The notes: generated by a model not told the origin, from the letters alone. A stretch of 64,000 nucleotides of DNA from Zygnema cylindricum (GCA_037447655.1 JBBHKE010001459.1:64001-128000), one strand, 5' to 3'. Shown: positions 35,431 through 47,547, counted from the stretch's first letter. Program-made: numbers and translations.

Positions 35431-36316
35431 TAAAATTATGTGGTCTATATTGAGCCACAAAATCAGCAACCTATGTTAAGCCTCTAGGATAATATTTGCC
35501 CCTTCCACTTTCCCACTGAATTAGTGCCGCCCAGGCACACAAATATTTTGACCACCCTCACCCTTGTGAGGACAAGACTTCAATGAGTCAAACGCAAAAA
35601 GAATCACTGAATTTGCTCCTTGAGCAGTAAGTTATGGTTGGTCAAAGATGACCTTTATAGTTACAAGCTCTCTTAGAGAGAGGTACCTAAATATCACTAA
35701 GTCTTAGTCTACCTACTCACGACTACCTACTACTAAAATCTAGTCCAATAGGAACACTATATAGTACAAGAAGGTACAATGGGCGATGTACTTATTGTAT
35801 GTTCATTGTACGACATGGTCTACAAGGTGACACCTCTCAAATTGAGAGCCATGGTTCCTCCTCCCATCTTTTCCGGTATCAAATAATACGGCGCCACGTG
35901 TTACCGTGTGACGTTATCTCCAAATGCTGCCAAAAGCTCACTCCGGGTGGCGGTTACAATGTTGGTCGTCCGATCAAAACATATTTTACACGGTTTAGAT
36001 TCGTGTACGTGCATGAATTGTTCCTCTTTGTTAGTTTGGTGTTAATTAGCCGTCGCGATAATGTTTATATACCTTAGAAATGCGTCACGTGTATCGTTTT
36101 GGTAAAGCCTTAGTGGATAAGGCTATCTTTTACATAGTGAACCACAGACCCAAGTTCTAATCCAGACATAGACAGTATTTTGGTAAAATATCCTATGCTT
36201 CAAAATCTACCACTTTCTAAATATGGCCGCAGCCATGGCTTGCCTTTGATCCTCACTCTCTCTCTTTCAAGTATAACTAAAATAATAAGTGAACTATTAA
36301 TTACATCTTTTCAACA
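35431..36316 (-). repeat. 3' LTR of copia B element 2
   Basis: 886 bp; + strand TAAAATTATGTGGTC to TTTTCAACA. A tRNA-like pair on + at 36104-36163. Confidence 0.9.
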
Positions 36317-36330
36317 CTCCCCTTAATTCT

Positions 36331-36864
36331 TTAGTCACTTTTCAATTTTAATCTACAGTTTTCTCGGCAATAAATCAACTTAGGGGAAGGCACAAGTTTT
36401 GTCACCATGTCTGCAATCATTTCTCTATCAGTTTTATGAAGCAGTTTAATAATTTTATTTTCAACCTTCTCTTTGACAAAGCTTAGACTAATATCCATAT
36501 GCTTAGCTTTGAAGTGATGTTTCGGATTAGCTGCAATAGAGATAGCAACTTGATTATCACAAAAAACATTTTGAGGTCTAGACTTCATGAACCCAAGTTC
36601 TTCAAGAAGAGATTTAACCCACATTATTTCTTTGGTGGCAGCACAAGAAGCTATGTATTCAGCCTCCATAGTGGACTGAGAAACTACTTTTTGTTGCTTG
36701 CTACTCCAACAACATGCACCAGATCCAATTTGCAACACATATCCAGTCGTACACCGCCTTAAAGGCACATCTTCATAACTGTCATCACTCCAGGTGGTAA
36801 TATCAGTGTGTTCCCCTCCCAAATGGAACCACAATTCCCTTGTCTCCACCAGATACCTCATCAC
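36331..36864 (-). pseudogene. Copia B element 2 RNase H
   Basis: Open for 177 residues on minus: RYLVETRELWFHLGGEHTDI, SYEDVPLRRCTTGYVLQIG, QSTMEAEYIASCAATKEIMW, FCDNQVAISIAANPKHHFKA, KHMDISLSFVKEKVEN, ADMVTKLVPSPKLI. Closely related to copia A but clearly diverged from it. Confidence 0.9.
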
Positions 36865-36889
36865 CCTTTTAGCAGCCTCCTAGTCTAAC

Positions 36890-37800
36890 TTTCTTGGTTC
36901 ATTTAGACTTCTACTAAGGACCCCTACAGTTGCAGCTATATCCGGACGGGTAAAGTTCATAAAATAGATTAAACTTTCCTACAATTTACCGATAAACGAT
37001 ATTTTCCATAAATTTTCTTTTTATCTCATCCATCTCATCATTAATGATCAATATTCCTCTCTCTTCACTCCCCTTAAACACTTTCTTCAGATCTATGGGA
37101 GTAGTACATCCGTTTGTTTTTTCCATCTGATATATTTCTAGCATATTACTAATTGCTTCTTTTTGAGTTAGGTTCATTATCCTATTCCCTATATCTCTCT
37201 CCATCTGAATTCCCAAAATGTACTTTGCTTCTACGAGATCTTTCATATCAAAGCGGCTTCTAAGATCTCGTTCTAGTTTGTTAATCTTATCTAACGACTT
37301 GCTTAAGACCAACGAATCATCCACATAAATAACAATAAATATCACTCTATTCTCATCCTCAAATAAATATATGGAGTGATCTGAAGTAATTCTAATATAC
37401 CCCAAACCGGTCAGAAATTGGTCTAGCTTTATATTATATTGTGGCGGGGCTTGTTTAAGCCTATAAAGTGATTTTATCAGTTTGCATACCTTGCATTCTT
37501 CCCCACTTTCCACGAATCTTTCCGGTTGCCTCATGCAAATTTCTTCTTCCAACTCTTTGTGCAAAAAGGTCGTTTTAATATCTATCTGGTGTATTTGCAT
37601 ATCCTCTGCTGCGGCCAAATTTAAGAGAATTCTAACAGAAGGAAATCTGACAACTGGTGCAAAGGTGTCTTCATAGTCTATCCCCTCCTTTTGAGTATAA
37701 CCTTTTGCAACCAACCTAGCTTTGTACCTCTCAATGGTATTGTCTAGGTTTAATTTAAGTTTAAAAACCCACTTACATCTGATCGGTTTTCAGTTCGGTG
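36890..37800 (-). pseudogene. Copia B element 2 reverse transcriptase
   Basis: On minus: KWVFKLKLNLDNTIERYKAR, VAKGYTQKEGIDYEDTFAPV, HQIDIKTTFLHKELEEEI, KSLYRLKQAPPQYN, FIVIYVDDSLVLS, RFDMKDLVEAKYILGIQMER, then a frame change into the linker. The catalytic YVDD is kept. Confidence 0.9.
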
Positions 37801-38118
37801 GGCAATCTACCAACTCCCATGTATTGGCTTCCATGATGGAGTCCATTTTTTCATTTATAGCAGTGATCCACCGGCTACTTTCTGGGGTGTTTATGGCCTC
37901 TAAGTATGTCTGAGGTTCATCTGGGTGAGACATCTTTGTGAGTTTGTTATTTACTTGTCTTTCTTAAAGTCATTTACTACTTCTTCTTCCCCCTTCAAAA
38001 TCGGACATCGGTATAGGAGGCATCTTTAGGTTTCGTTTAGGAAGATTTTCAACTCTCCTATCTTCGAATTCTGGTGTCTCATCAAGTTCCTTATCGGTTT
38101 CCACTTCGTATTGTGGCG

Positions 38119-39720
38119 TTACCTCAGATGTTGTCCTTTCCTACTACTCTTTTGGTAGATCGGCAGATTTTTGTTTTTCTCCATCTCAATTCTCTTCATT
38201 TTCAAAGACAAAGTCAAAAAACTGATTTGTTTCAAATCTGACTTTGACTTCTTATTATATTTGAATGGATGAATGGACTTCTCTTCATTCATCACCACTA
38301 TGTGTTTTACCAAAATTATATCTCTCTTTTTCAGGTCATACACTCGGTATCTTTTTGTGCTCTCATCATATCTTACAAGATATCCTGGTTTTCCTCTCCC
38401 CTCTAACTTCCATTCAGTCTTATCGGAATCCAAACTGTAGACTTGACTTCTAAACACCCTCAAACTAGACAAATGAGGCTTTCTTCATGTCCACCTCTCA
38501 TAAGGAGTTTCCTCCTTATTTGCTAAAGTTAGGACTCTATTTTTGATGAAATTAGCATAGTTCATAGACTCGGTCCAAAACTGCAACCCTATCCTCTTAT
38601 CAGTTTATATACTTCTGGACATATCTCCTAAAGTTCTATTCACTTTTTATGCTATTCGATTTTGTTCCGGATTATAAAGAACATTTTCTCATAATGAATT
38701 CATTCTTCTTTAAAATATTCTTCAAATTCCCTTGAGGTGAATTCTTTCCCATTATCACTTCTTATCTCTTTTATTGAGGTTACATATATTATTTCACTCC
38801 ATACTTTATACTCCTTGAAACATCTCAATACCTCAGACTTAAGTTTGATAAAGTATACCTTCGTGTATCTAGACCAATCATCTGTGATGGTTAACATCCA
38901 TCTCTTCCCCCCATGTGATGCATATCTAGCAGGTCCCCAAACATCAGTGTGAATAAGATCCAATACTTTCTCTCTCCTAAATGTGGTTGCTTTTGGAAAT
39001 GGAATTATATGAATCTTCCCTTGGGCACATCCACTACAATCATCGAAGGTCTCATCATCCTCAAAAGTAATACCCTCCACTATTTTTTTTTTCATTTTCG
39101 TTAATCAATCTAGATGCACATGCCCCAACCTTTTGTGCCAAAGCATCATTTCACTTGCACACGAGTAGAAAACACTCTTTTCATTGCAAATATCAATTTA
39201 GAACATTCTTTGACTGCCCTTCTCAGCTATGAAATAAACCTCATTATCAAAGCTTGCTGTGAAGATTCCTTTCCAAGTTCGTGTTTCAAACTCCTTTTCA
39301 TCAAGGACAACTGTTGAGACTAGGTTCTTCCTAAGATGTGGAATGTAAAGAACATCTGAGAGTGTTACAATTGAGGCTTTTCCATCAACTAAAACCTTGA
39401 ATTCAACAGTTCCAACTAGACTTGTGGTTTCTACTCTACCATCTGTGTACTCTATCTCAACTGTTGGGATCTTTCTCAGTTTAATGAACCACCTCTTATC
39501 TTTGCACATATGCATTGAGGCCCTTGAGTCTATGATCCATCCATCCTCGGGTGGATCCCTCTTACCTCCGAAAACACACTTCAATATCCGTGGAATGTCG
39601 ACATGTTTTTCAGTGTTTTTCGGATTAAAAAGAAGCTCCTCAAGCTTCTCTTCCGGTTCGGTTTCTTCGTCCTCTTCCTCATCATGAACTTGAGTTTAGA
39701 AAGTCTTTTTCTTTCTTCCA
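38119..39720 (-). pseudogene. Copia B element 2 protease and integrase
   Basis: On minus: WIIDSRASMHMCKDKRWF, where SRA replaces the usual SGA of the protease site, then a DVLYIPHLRKNLVS block. The integrase reads CSGCAQGKIH, DLIHTDVWGPARYA, TITDDWSRYTKVYF, RSDNGKEFTS, and near 38460 the VFRSQVYSLDSDKTEWKLEG and GKPGYLVRYDES blocks. Several stops and shifts are present. Confidence 0.87.
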
Positions 39721-39779
39721 TCCTTTGAGGTTCCTTGTCCATCTTTCAGTCGAAGATCATCATGTTTGACACTCTCCGC

Positions 39780-40735
39780 TATATAGTGTCTTGATTTCTT
39801 GCAGAAGTGACATAATCCTCCTCAAGAAGTTCCTTTCCTCTGTCTATCTGCCACCTCCTTGTCCTCTTCCACCAAAGTTTCGATAGGGATCTTTCCCTCT
39901 CTCCTCATCATGCTTCCGCCAGTTAGCTTTTGTAGACAATGCTTGAAACACTTAGACTCCCTCTTCTAAGCTCTATGGTGCTTTCTTTCACTAAAATCAT
40001 TCCCACTGTGTCATCCCCTTTCCAATTGCTATCTCCTATATCTTCCAATAGGTTAATGATATTCTCATACTCTTCAGGTAGTTTCACCATTAATGTGTTC
40101 ACTGTTTGTCTCAAAGCCCATGAGTTACCTGCACTCTCTAGCTCTCCAAACAATGCTCCTAATTCATTCCAGTAATTATTCATGCTTCCTCCCTTATAAG
40201 TATAAGCTGCAATCTTATTTTCTGCCAACTGTTGCTGCTGCAATGATCCACTCTTATATTTGTTAACTAGTGATATCCAAATCAAAGATGAAGATTTGAC
40301 ATAAATAAGGCGAATGGTAATGCCCTTTGCAACACTTTTAATAATTAATAGTTGAGCAACCTTGTCATTGTAGTTCCACTTTTCATACTCTGATCTATCG
40401 GTCTGAACCCTTGTCACCGTTGCTGGTGATGCTGCTGTTGGTATCGCCTTCGGCAATGGTGTCACTTGAGTTGTAACTCCTCCCTTCTCTCCTTTCATGA
40501 CAATCTCCTCTCCTTCCTCATCTTCATCTTTAGTGATGGTGGCAGCTGTTTTGGTTACTGTAGTGGCGGAGGTGCCAGAAAAACGTGTCCCTCCAAACCC
40601 ACGTGGAGGTGGGCATCGAATTTATCCACACACTATGCCCCATAGATTCTTCTCAAGTAGTTCACCCTCCATCATCATTTCCCAATATAAAAATTCAGAT
40701 CCATCAAATATGGGCACCCTAGAGGGTGGGCCCAT
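39780..40735 (-). pseudogene. Copia B element 2 gag
   Basis: Starts MGPPSRVPIFDGSEFLYWE from the ATG inside the primer site (complement of 40733-40735), the same start as copia A. A stop follows after about 37 codons. Further on: DRSEYEKWNYNDKVAQLL, LWISL-type region with KYKSGSLQQQQLAENKI, AYTYKGGSMNNYWNELGALF. The zinc knuckle region near 39790-39820 is degraded. Confidence 0.83.
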
Positions 40736-40739
40736 AACC

Positions 40740-41624
40740 TGAAATTCAGTGGTCTCCATTCACCCACAGAATGAGCAGCCTATGTAAAGCCTCTAGGATA
40801 ATATTTGCCCCTTCCACTCTCCCACTGAATAAGTGCCGCCCAGGCACACAAATATTATGACCACCCTCACCCCTGTGAGGACAAGACTCCCTTGAGTCAA
40901 ACACAAAAAGAATCACTGAATTTGCTCCCCTGAGAAGTAAGTTATGGCTGGTCAAACATGACCTTTATAGTTACAAGCTCTCTTAGGGAGAGGTACCTAA
41001 ATATCACTAAGTCTTGGTCTGCCTACTCACGACTACCTACTACTAAACCCTTGTCCAATAGGAACTATATAGTACAAGAGGGTACAATGGTCGATGTACT
41101 TATTGTACGTCCATTGTACGACATGGTCTACAAGGTGACACCTCTCAAATTGAGAGCCATGATTCCTCCTCCCATCTTCTCCGGTAACAAATAATATGGC
41201 GCCACGTGGCACCGCGTGACGCAATCTCTTAATGCCGCCAAAAGCTCACTTCGGGTGGCGGCTACAATGCTGCCGTCGGATCAAAACATTTTTTACACGG
41301 TTCAGATTTGCGTACGTGCATGAATTGGTCCTCTTCTTTAGTTTGGTGTTAATTAGCCGTTGCGTTAATTTTTATATGCCTTTGAAAATCGTCAAGTGTA
41401 CCGTTTCGGTATCGCCTTAGTGGATAAGGCTATCTTTTACATAGTGAACCACAATCCCATGTTCCAATCCAAACGTAGGCACTATTTTGGTAATATATCT
41501 TATAATTCAAAATTTGCCACTTTCTAAATATGGCGACAGCCATGGCTTGCCTTTGTTCCTCACTCTTTTTTTTTCAAGTATAACTAAAATAGAGAAGTGA
41601 GGTATTAACAACATCTTTTCAACA
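40740..41624 (-). repeat. 5' LTR of copia B element 2
   Basis: 885 bp; + strand TGAAATTCAGTGGTCTCC to TTTTCAACA. The tRNA-like pair at 41413-41470 has the good B box GTTCCAATCC. Confidence 0.9.
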
Positions 41625-41960
41625 GCAATTATCTTGAAGACTAAACGCAGGGTAGCAGCTGCGCAGACATCATCTCTTAACACCACCGCTGCGCTGTTAG
41701 GGAATCGCACCATCGTAGCTACCACCACCGCGCACTATTTTGGTAAAATATCTTTTACTTCAAAATCTGCCACTTTCTAAATAAGGCGGCAGCCTTACCG
41801 TGCCTTTAATCCTCACTCTCTCTCTTTGAAGTATAACTACAATAGAGAAGTGAACTCTTAATTACATTTTTTCAACGGCAGTTATCTTAAAGACTAAACA
41901 AGGGGGAGCAGCTGCGCGAACATCGTCTCTCAGCACCACCGTTGCGCTGCCAGAGAATTG
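41479..41960. repeat. Tandem duplication across the copia LTR / gypsy junction
   Basis: Period about 253: GCACTATTTTGGTAA at 41479 and 41732, both followed by an LTR end (TTTTCAAC), then GCA.TTATCTT.AAGACTAAAC from the gypsy. The copied unit joins the two elements, so it arose after the copia insertion. Confidence 0.82.
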
Positions 41961-42256
41961 CAGCATAACAGCTGCAAAGAATCGCAACGGCGGAATATTG
42001 AATCGCAATGTTGGCGACGTCGAACCCTCGGTATCTTTGCAGCATCGCAATCTGCGAAGTGTTGAACGTTGCGATACCATCGTACACTGCGACGCAAGGA
42101 ACGTTTTTCGCCAAGAATCCCGCAACCCTCCCAATTAGAGTCGCCATTAACCCTCGTGGCAACCCTTGTGTAAGTGGTATTAAAAGCCTCTCGCTTCGCA
42201 CGGCCAGCTTACCCGCACTTCTTTCATTACCAGAGCTCTCGTCGACCACAGCGTCA

Positions 42257-43400
42257 ATGGCATCTTCATCCTCACCACCACCGAAAAGAAGGAGAATAGT
42301 GCAGAAGGGAAATGATGGGATGCCTCCTCAAGATAGACTTCTGGCCATAGCTGAGCCATGGTAGACCGGAGGAGGGTTATTGCAACCGTTGCTATCGAGG
42401 GGGAAGCAAGTGAAAGCAATGGGGGGGAAGGATAAAATAACTCACAAGACCCCGAGTAAAATCCGCTTTGAGAGGGTGACCTAGAGGATGAAAGAGACCA
42501 TGAGCTCTCGAAAGCCGAAGAACCAGAGAAGACCCCGACACCCCCACGAGAGGAGGAACGCGCCTCTGATTTGGAGGTGTGGAGGGACCCGAAAAAGGAA
42601 AGCACTGCAGATGAGCAATCTCCTGAAAGCTCTAAGAAGAGGGAAGAAGAGGGCATAAAAGTGGTACCTTAGCGAGGACGATGTATATGTCCTCCCACGG
42701 GAAAGAGGGGAAACGGAGGGGGAAAGCGAAAGAGAGGAAGAAATTTCTGATTACCTCTTTCCACTGCCTACCGATCCCCGAAACCCCGACCTCACCTTCA
42801 GTTTTGGAAAACGGTTCTAATGGAAACTATCTGAGTGGCCATAAGAATGGCGCACAAGAAAGCCCGCGGAACCATTGAACATCCCCGCCAATGTTCCTTT
42901 TCACCCCGCGTGGAATTTCATGCGAATGGCGTATCTAGGAAATAATCATAAGGGCTACGTGCATATGAACCCTCACTCCTTGCCATATGTGGAGGTGGTC
43001 GAGGACCACTACCGCTACCGTGTGGATGTTCTCGGCCTACTTCAGCATTATCACCCATAGGATGTCCGCCTCCACCACAACATTACACGAGCCGAGGTCA
43101 CACCCGAAGTACGAGTACTCAAACAGGCTCGAAAAAATGCGCTGCAGCGGGCCTGAGCGGCCCGAAACACTCGTCTGTCAAGCTAAGGAAGGTGCCTCGG
43201 TGGGACCCCCAAATGGAAGAGGAGGAAGCAGCATCCGCGGCTCCCCAAAGGCCGACACCGGTAGAACCTGAACCGGATCATCCCCAACCGCAACCACCAG
43301 CACCAAAGAATGTCCCAGAGGAACGGAATGAAGATCTGAGATGGTGGATCACTCGGCGACGGCTGGTGGATCACTCGGCGACGGCTGGTAGCTGACGATC
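42257..43400 (+). pseudogene. Extra reading frame of the gypsy element, 3' of pol, unknown
   Basis: Between chromodomain and 3' LTR lies a broken coding region I do not recognise. It starts MASSSSPPPKRRRIVQKGND with a possible nuclear signal. An acidic, proline-rich part follows (EEPEKTPTPPREEERASDLE; PRERGETEGESEREEEISDY), then a more structured part (NVPFHPAWNFMRMAYLGNN, VEVVEDHYRYRVDVLGLLQH) and a Pro/Glu end (EPEPDHPQPQPPAPKN). Pieces alternate between frames, consistent with a decayed gene. Possibly a second structural or accessory protein; not demonstrable here. Confidence 0.45.
43342..43390. repeat. Short tandem duplication, period 24
   Basis: GTGGATCACTCGGCGACGGC twice in direct succession within the extra gypsy frame. 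Confidence 0.88.
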
Positions 43401-43610
43401 ATCACATTTGACTCTTAGAGACAAAGTATTAGGTTCTTCGAGAACAATCTGATGAGCTAAAAAACAGCCACCAACAGCTCCTCTGACGGACCGACTTAGT
43501 CCACCAAGAGTTCTAGGAGTTCGCCGCGAGACCTTCGAAATACTCTGACAACTCCGGTTTCCTTAGAGTACCAGAATTCAGCGGGATGTTGAATTCGTAG
43601 TGGTAGGCAC

Positions 43611-44196
43611 TGTGACAAGGTTACAAGGACTTAGTGGGTCGAGGGTAGAAGGAGCAGATGGTATGACTGCGGTGTTCGACAACGCATCTGTTATGTCAGA
43701 GCAGCGCAGTTGCGATGTCGCACTAGCGTAGCATGGCACTAGCGCAGCATGGCAGCATATTAACGCAGCAGAATGTGATAGATGTAGTACTTCTAGAACC
43801 TAGTGTGGTTAGGACACTGCAGACCGAGGGTTGCCACGTGTTCATAACGGTACTCATGTAGTGCTGAGTTATCTAGCGGCTCGATAGTTTAAATAACTGT
43901 AGACGTTAGGAAAAGAGAAGACCTTTTTGAGTGAGTGCACTCTGTACAGAACTTTGTATTCTCTTCTTCCGAATTAATACAACTCTTGAGATCTTCCTTG
44001 TGGATGTCGTGTGCCTTACTGTTGCTACGAGAGGTTCCTAAAAGCATTCCGCTACGAGTGGTTCCTCAAATTATTCCGCTGTGCACTATAGTGTTGTTTC
44101 ACCCCCCTTTTAGAGCTTCCTAAAAGCATTCCGCTACGAGTGGTTCCTCAAAGCATCCCGCTGTGCACTAAAGTGTTATTTCACCCCCCTTTTACT
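43611..44196 (+). repeat. 3' LTR of the gypsy element, with an 81-bp end duplication
   Basis: TGTGACAAGGTTACAAGG to CACCCCCCTTTTAC. The last part is repeated: 44036-44116 and 44117-44195 both run from TTCCTAAAAGCATTCC to CCCCCCTTTTA. The 5' LTR has one copy. Confidence 0.83.
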
Positions 44197-47100
44197 GCTT
44201 TTCTGAGAGGTAGGAAATCCTGTTACACTTAACTACGACTTATAGTAACATATTAAGTGGTTAAGTGGTTACTAGGTATTTACACAATGTGTCTTGTGGG
44301 TCATTACGAGCGTCATCTTAAATCTTCGAGGATATCAATGGTTTGTAACCAGATGTGGAAGTGCCTGCAACATTTAATATCTCTGCTTTTGATAGGGTAG
44401 TATGTGTAATTGTTGATTTTTAGTCGGAAATTGTGACGAACACAATGGTGTTTTTTCTGTGAGTAAAATTGTTCACGAAACATGCGCACTTACATGAAAC
44501 ACATGCTAAGTGTTGCTAATATTTACTATTTATTTTACGGTTTTACGGTTCAAATGCATTGTTGTTAGACTGAATTTGAAAGTTTGCTTCAAGTGTACAT
44601 TTGATATTGGTGTTGTGTGGACACCAACGTTAAGAAAAGTGATATTATTTTAGACGTTGTACATTTTCTCATATTTAACATGTTACGTATACGACGAGGT
44701 ATATTAAGAATACCGCACCTTTTATTTTGTACGTCGGATAGCTAAAAATAAAATTGTAATATTAAAGGTGTACGTATGGGGATGGACCTATAGACAAGTA
44801 AATGGTTTGACTTAATATAGACAATTTGTTGCCTGACTGGAACGCCCAAAGGTGAGAGGGGTGTGGGCTTCGACGAAAACCTTTCTTTTACAATTTTTTA
44901 TTTATTTTACAATGAAAGGTGCTCATGAATTTATTTCAACACCAGCAATTTATACATTTTTTGCAAAAAAAAAAGGTTGCTATGAACAATGTTAACTATA
45001 TTGGACAAATGTAAAAAAGTTTTTATTGCAAGAATTGCGATGATAAAACCATCTATGTACAAAAGTGCTACACTATGGGAAAAATGTACCCAGATTAGAA
45101 TTATGAATAAATTAGAGTAAAAGGATTTTTGTCGAAACGCTAAAAATCCAAATTACAGTTATTAACACTAATTGTTTTTTTACACTAATTATTTCTTAAC
45201 GCTGATAGCGATTCAACGGTGTAGCGTCGCCTCAACAGGAGTATTTCCATCACCTCGCCCAGTTTTCAAACTGGCGGGAAAATTGAGGTTGTCTCGCGAT
45301 AGGGGTACTATCGGAGTTTTACCTCGTTCTGAGGCGAAATTGTACAATTCATCACATACTTCAGGAAAATCTTAGATAAAGGTTTAACATAAATTGTCCA
45401 TTACACCAGGGCAAATTCCATCGATGCTACTAAAACCACACGTGTGCTGATGTAAGTGGCACACACAAATTAGCATTACCTCCCCATACATCAAATGTAG
45501 GCGAAGCATTCCTGTGCTTGACCTAATTAGCAACATAAATACAGAAATAACTTCCATGACAGCATGAGTAACAAGAGTAGTACTATAAACGAACATCATT
45601 TATGAATCAGTAATATATCTCACCAACCCTAACATGAACGACGATCCTCTCCTATTTTCAGAAGCAGTTACTTCCCCTCCACAAAGTCGAGCAATACACC
45701 TCTTCCGCTCTTTAGTATTCACAACAGAAAGCAACATACAACATCCGACAGTAACATACTGCATACGCCAGACTTTGTCATCCAGGAAAAAGACAATAGC
45801 CAGCCTACTTCCACGAGCGTGTCCAAAGAACTGGTTAAAAGCCTCGTTAGGGTTGTTTTGGGGTTTTTTTGGGTTGCTATTCAATGATACTTAGTTAATA
45901 GCTGCAATCAGGGCCACAGGGTAGTAAGTTTCCTTACTGAGATTCATGTACAGCCAAGAGTAGACTTGCAATTTTTTTAATGATTGCCATATCCAAGTTG
46001 CAGTTTGCACATGAAGTTGCACAGTCCAATCTTTTTCAAAACATCCGGGTCAAACATGTCCATCTGTATAAACTAACCTACAGAATCATTTTAGCAGCAA
46101 TGATTTGGCAGCCACAGATTATTTAAGTGTGGACTCCCAGCTTTTTGTAGTTTTGACTTTTGAGAGCTTGTTTGAGCCGCATTACTCCCGCGAAACTGTT
46201 CTCTCCTTTCTCCACACTATGAACATTCCAAACTTAGCACATTGACAGGTTGTTTTTATGAAAGATACACAAATTTTGGAGATGAACATGTAGATTGCAG
46301 CTCAACATTTTTAATTTCATAAAGGGTTACGATCATATCTCAATTACTTAAAATAGATATTAGTCTGTTCAGATATACTGAACTCTAACTCAAAAATTGA
46401 AGAGCTCAACAAGAAAAGGGATGTTGAAACTTTTGTTGTTCTAACTCCTGAAATCAGATTTGTGCTATCTATGAGTTATTCCCAAAGCACCGATTCTCAG
46501 GTACAACCAGCTCCAATCAACACTATCTATCTACACCACCCAATTTACTATTGTGAATGATTTCTTTCTGTTGTAGCAAAGTTAACGTCAGCCATGCTGA
46601 CTTAATGATAGCCTGCAAATTATAGCCTCTATTTAACTCCTGGTGTTATGAACTTCTATAATATTGGGCTGAAAAGAGTCGCAATTGAAGTTTATACACT
46701 AATATCAACAGTGAATATACCATTTGTGAAGCTTCTAAATCTGGTTGAAAGTGCAAAAATGTTGAAATAAAAATCCACATTTCACATTTAAAAAAAATTC
46801 ATTGAAAACCCTGTATAACCTTATTACCAACATTGGGTGAACAGTTTGTTAGGGTTTATAACTTTGTTGAACTGAAAATGGTGGACCATAAAACAAATTT
46901 AATTTAAAAACTCTTATGATTTTCAACATTTTTAATTCAATCCTGTCTACTTCCACCTCAAAACACAGACTTTCCACCTCAACACATAGTAATGCTTACC
47001 TCACTCTAAACATATGGACAATAAAGTCTGCAATGTAAATATGCAGAAATCAGATCCAATCCAACCAAACAAATCATAGCACAGAGCTATCAACATTCTC

Positions 47101-47547
47101 TATTGGGAGCATCTCAATCCATTTGTCGATCTTGGGATAACAAGCTTTTCTTTAGGAACTGTGAACAGTAAACAGTGGGATGTATCACAATAACCAATAT
47201 CTCTAATCACTTTTCAAGTATAAACCTATGGAATAGCTTCAAATACATTCCATGGCATATTGCCTAATGCCGCTGCCCCAAAAACTTGGGATTCCTAATT
47301 ATTTGTACATGCAGGCAAGAAGAGTAAGCAGTAACTATTGAAAAAAATCTAGCAGCTTTCAAACTGCAACGGAAGACAAATTTTTTTTCCCTCACTATAG
47401 ATTATCAGCAATAAATGTAACGTGCTCGAGTAGGTTGGGAGACGTTCATTGGATTTCATACTACCCAAACTGTTGCAAGGAAAAGTGCACGTCTAATTGA
47501 CTTGCCTGGCAAAAAGAAGTAAACAGAGCGTCACACAGGAAAATAGT
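44197..47547. other. Intergenic sequence, including the RPE 3' UTR at its right end
   Basis: AT-rich. Around 45130-45220 is the end of a possible MITE (GATAGCGATTCAACGGTGTA). A minus-strand frame of 94 codons at 45600-45884 is open but has no family motif I know. The last few hundred bases probably include the RPE 3' UTR. No other gene seen. Confidence 0.5.

Larger units (their letters stand above)
35431..41624 (-). mobile_element. Copia family B element 2, full length, degenerate
   Basis: 6194 bp on the minus strand with LTRs 35431-36316 and 40740-41624. The primer site complement GGTGGGCCCATAACC is at 40725-40739. A purine run next to the 3' LTR reads AATTAAGGGGAG on minus. Flanks GCAGT and GCAAT are a 5-bp duplication with one change. 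The inner LTR base reads TA instead of TG at 35431. It lies in the gypsy just after the chromodomain. Confidence 0.9.
21962..44196 (+). mobile_element. Degenerate Ty3/gypsy chromovirus, outer element of the nested complex
   Basis: LTRs at 21962-22422 and 43611-44196 share long stretches (GGTTACAAG, GACTGCGGTGTTC, GATGTAGTACTTCTAGAACC). The primer site TGGTATCAAAGT (22424-22435) lies one base after the 5' LTR and matches the 3' end of initiator tRNA-Met. Between the LTRs come gag, protease, RT, then two copia-type insertions (24946-33262 and 35431-41624) that split the body, with RNase H, integrase and chromodomain between them and an extra reading frame after the second. The possible target duplication, GATTT before and GCTTT after, has one mismatch. 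Stops and shifts are present throughout, so it cannot be autonomous. Confidence 0.88.

Noticed and set aside
36104-36170. Genuine tRNA gene
   Set aside because: A and B boxes are present but the acceptor stem and anticodon arm do not fold into a complete cloverleaf by eye; repeated in every LTR, so described as tRNA-like.
45600-45884. 94-codon minus-strand frame
   Set aside because: Amino-acid composition is plausible but no domain, splice context or related sequence could be recognised.
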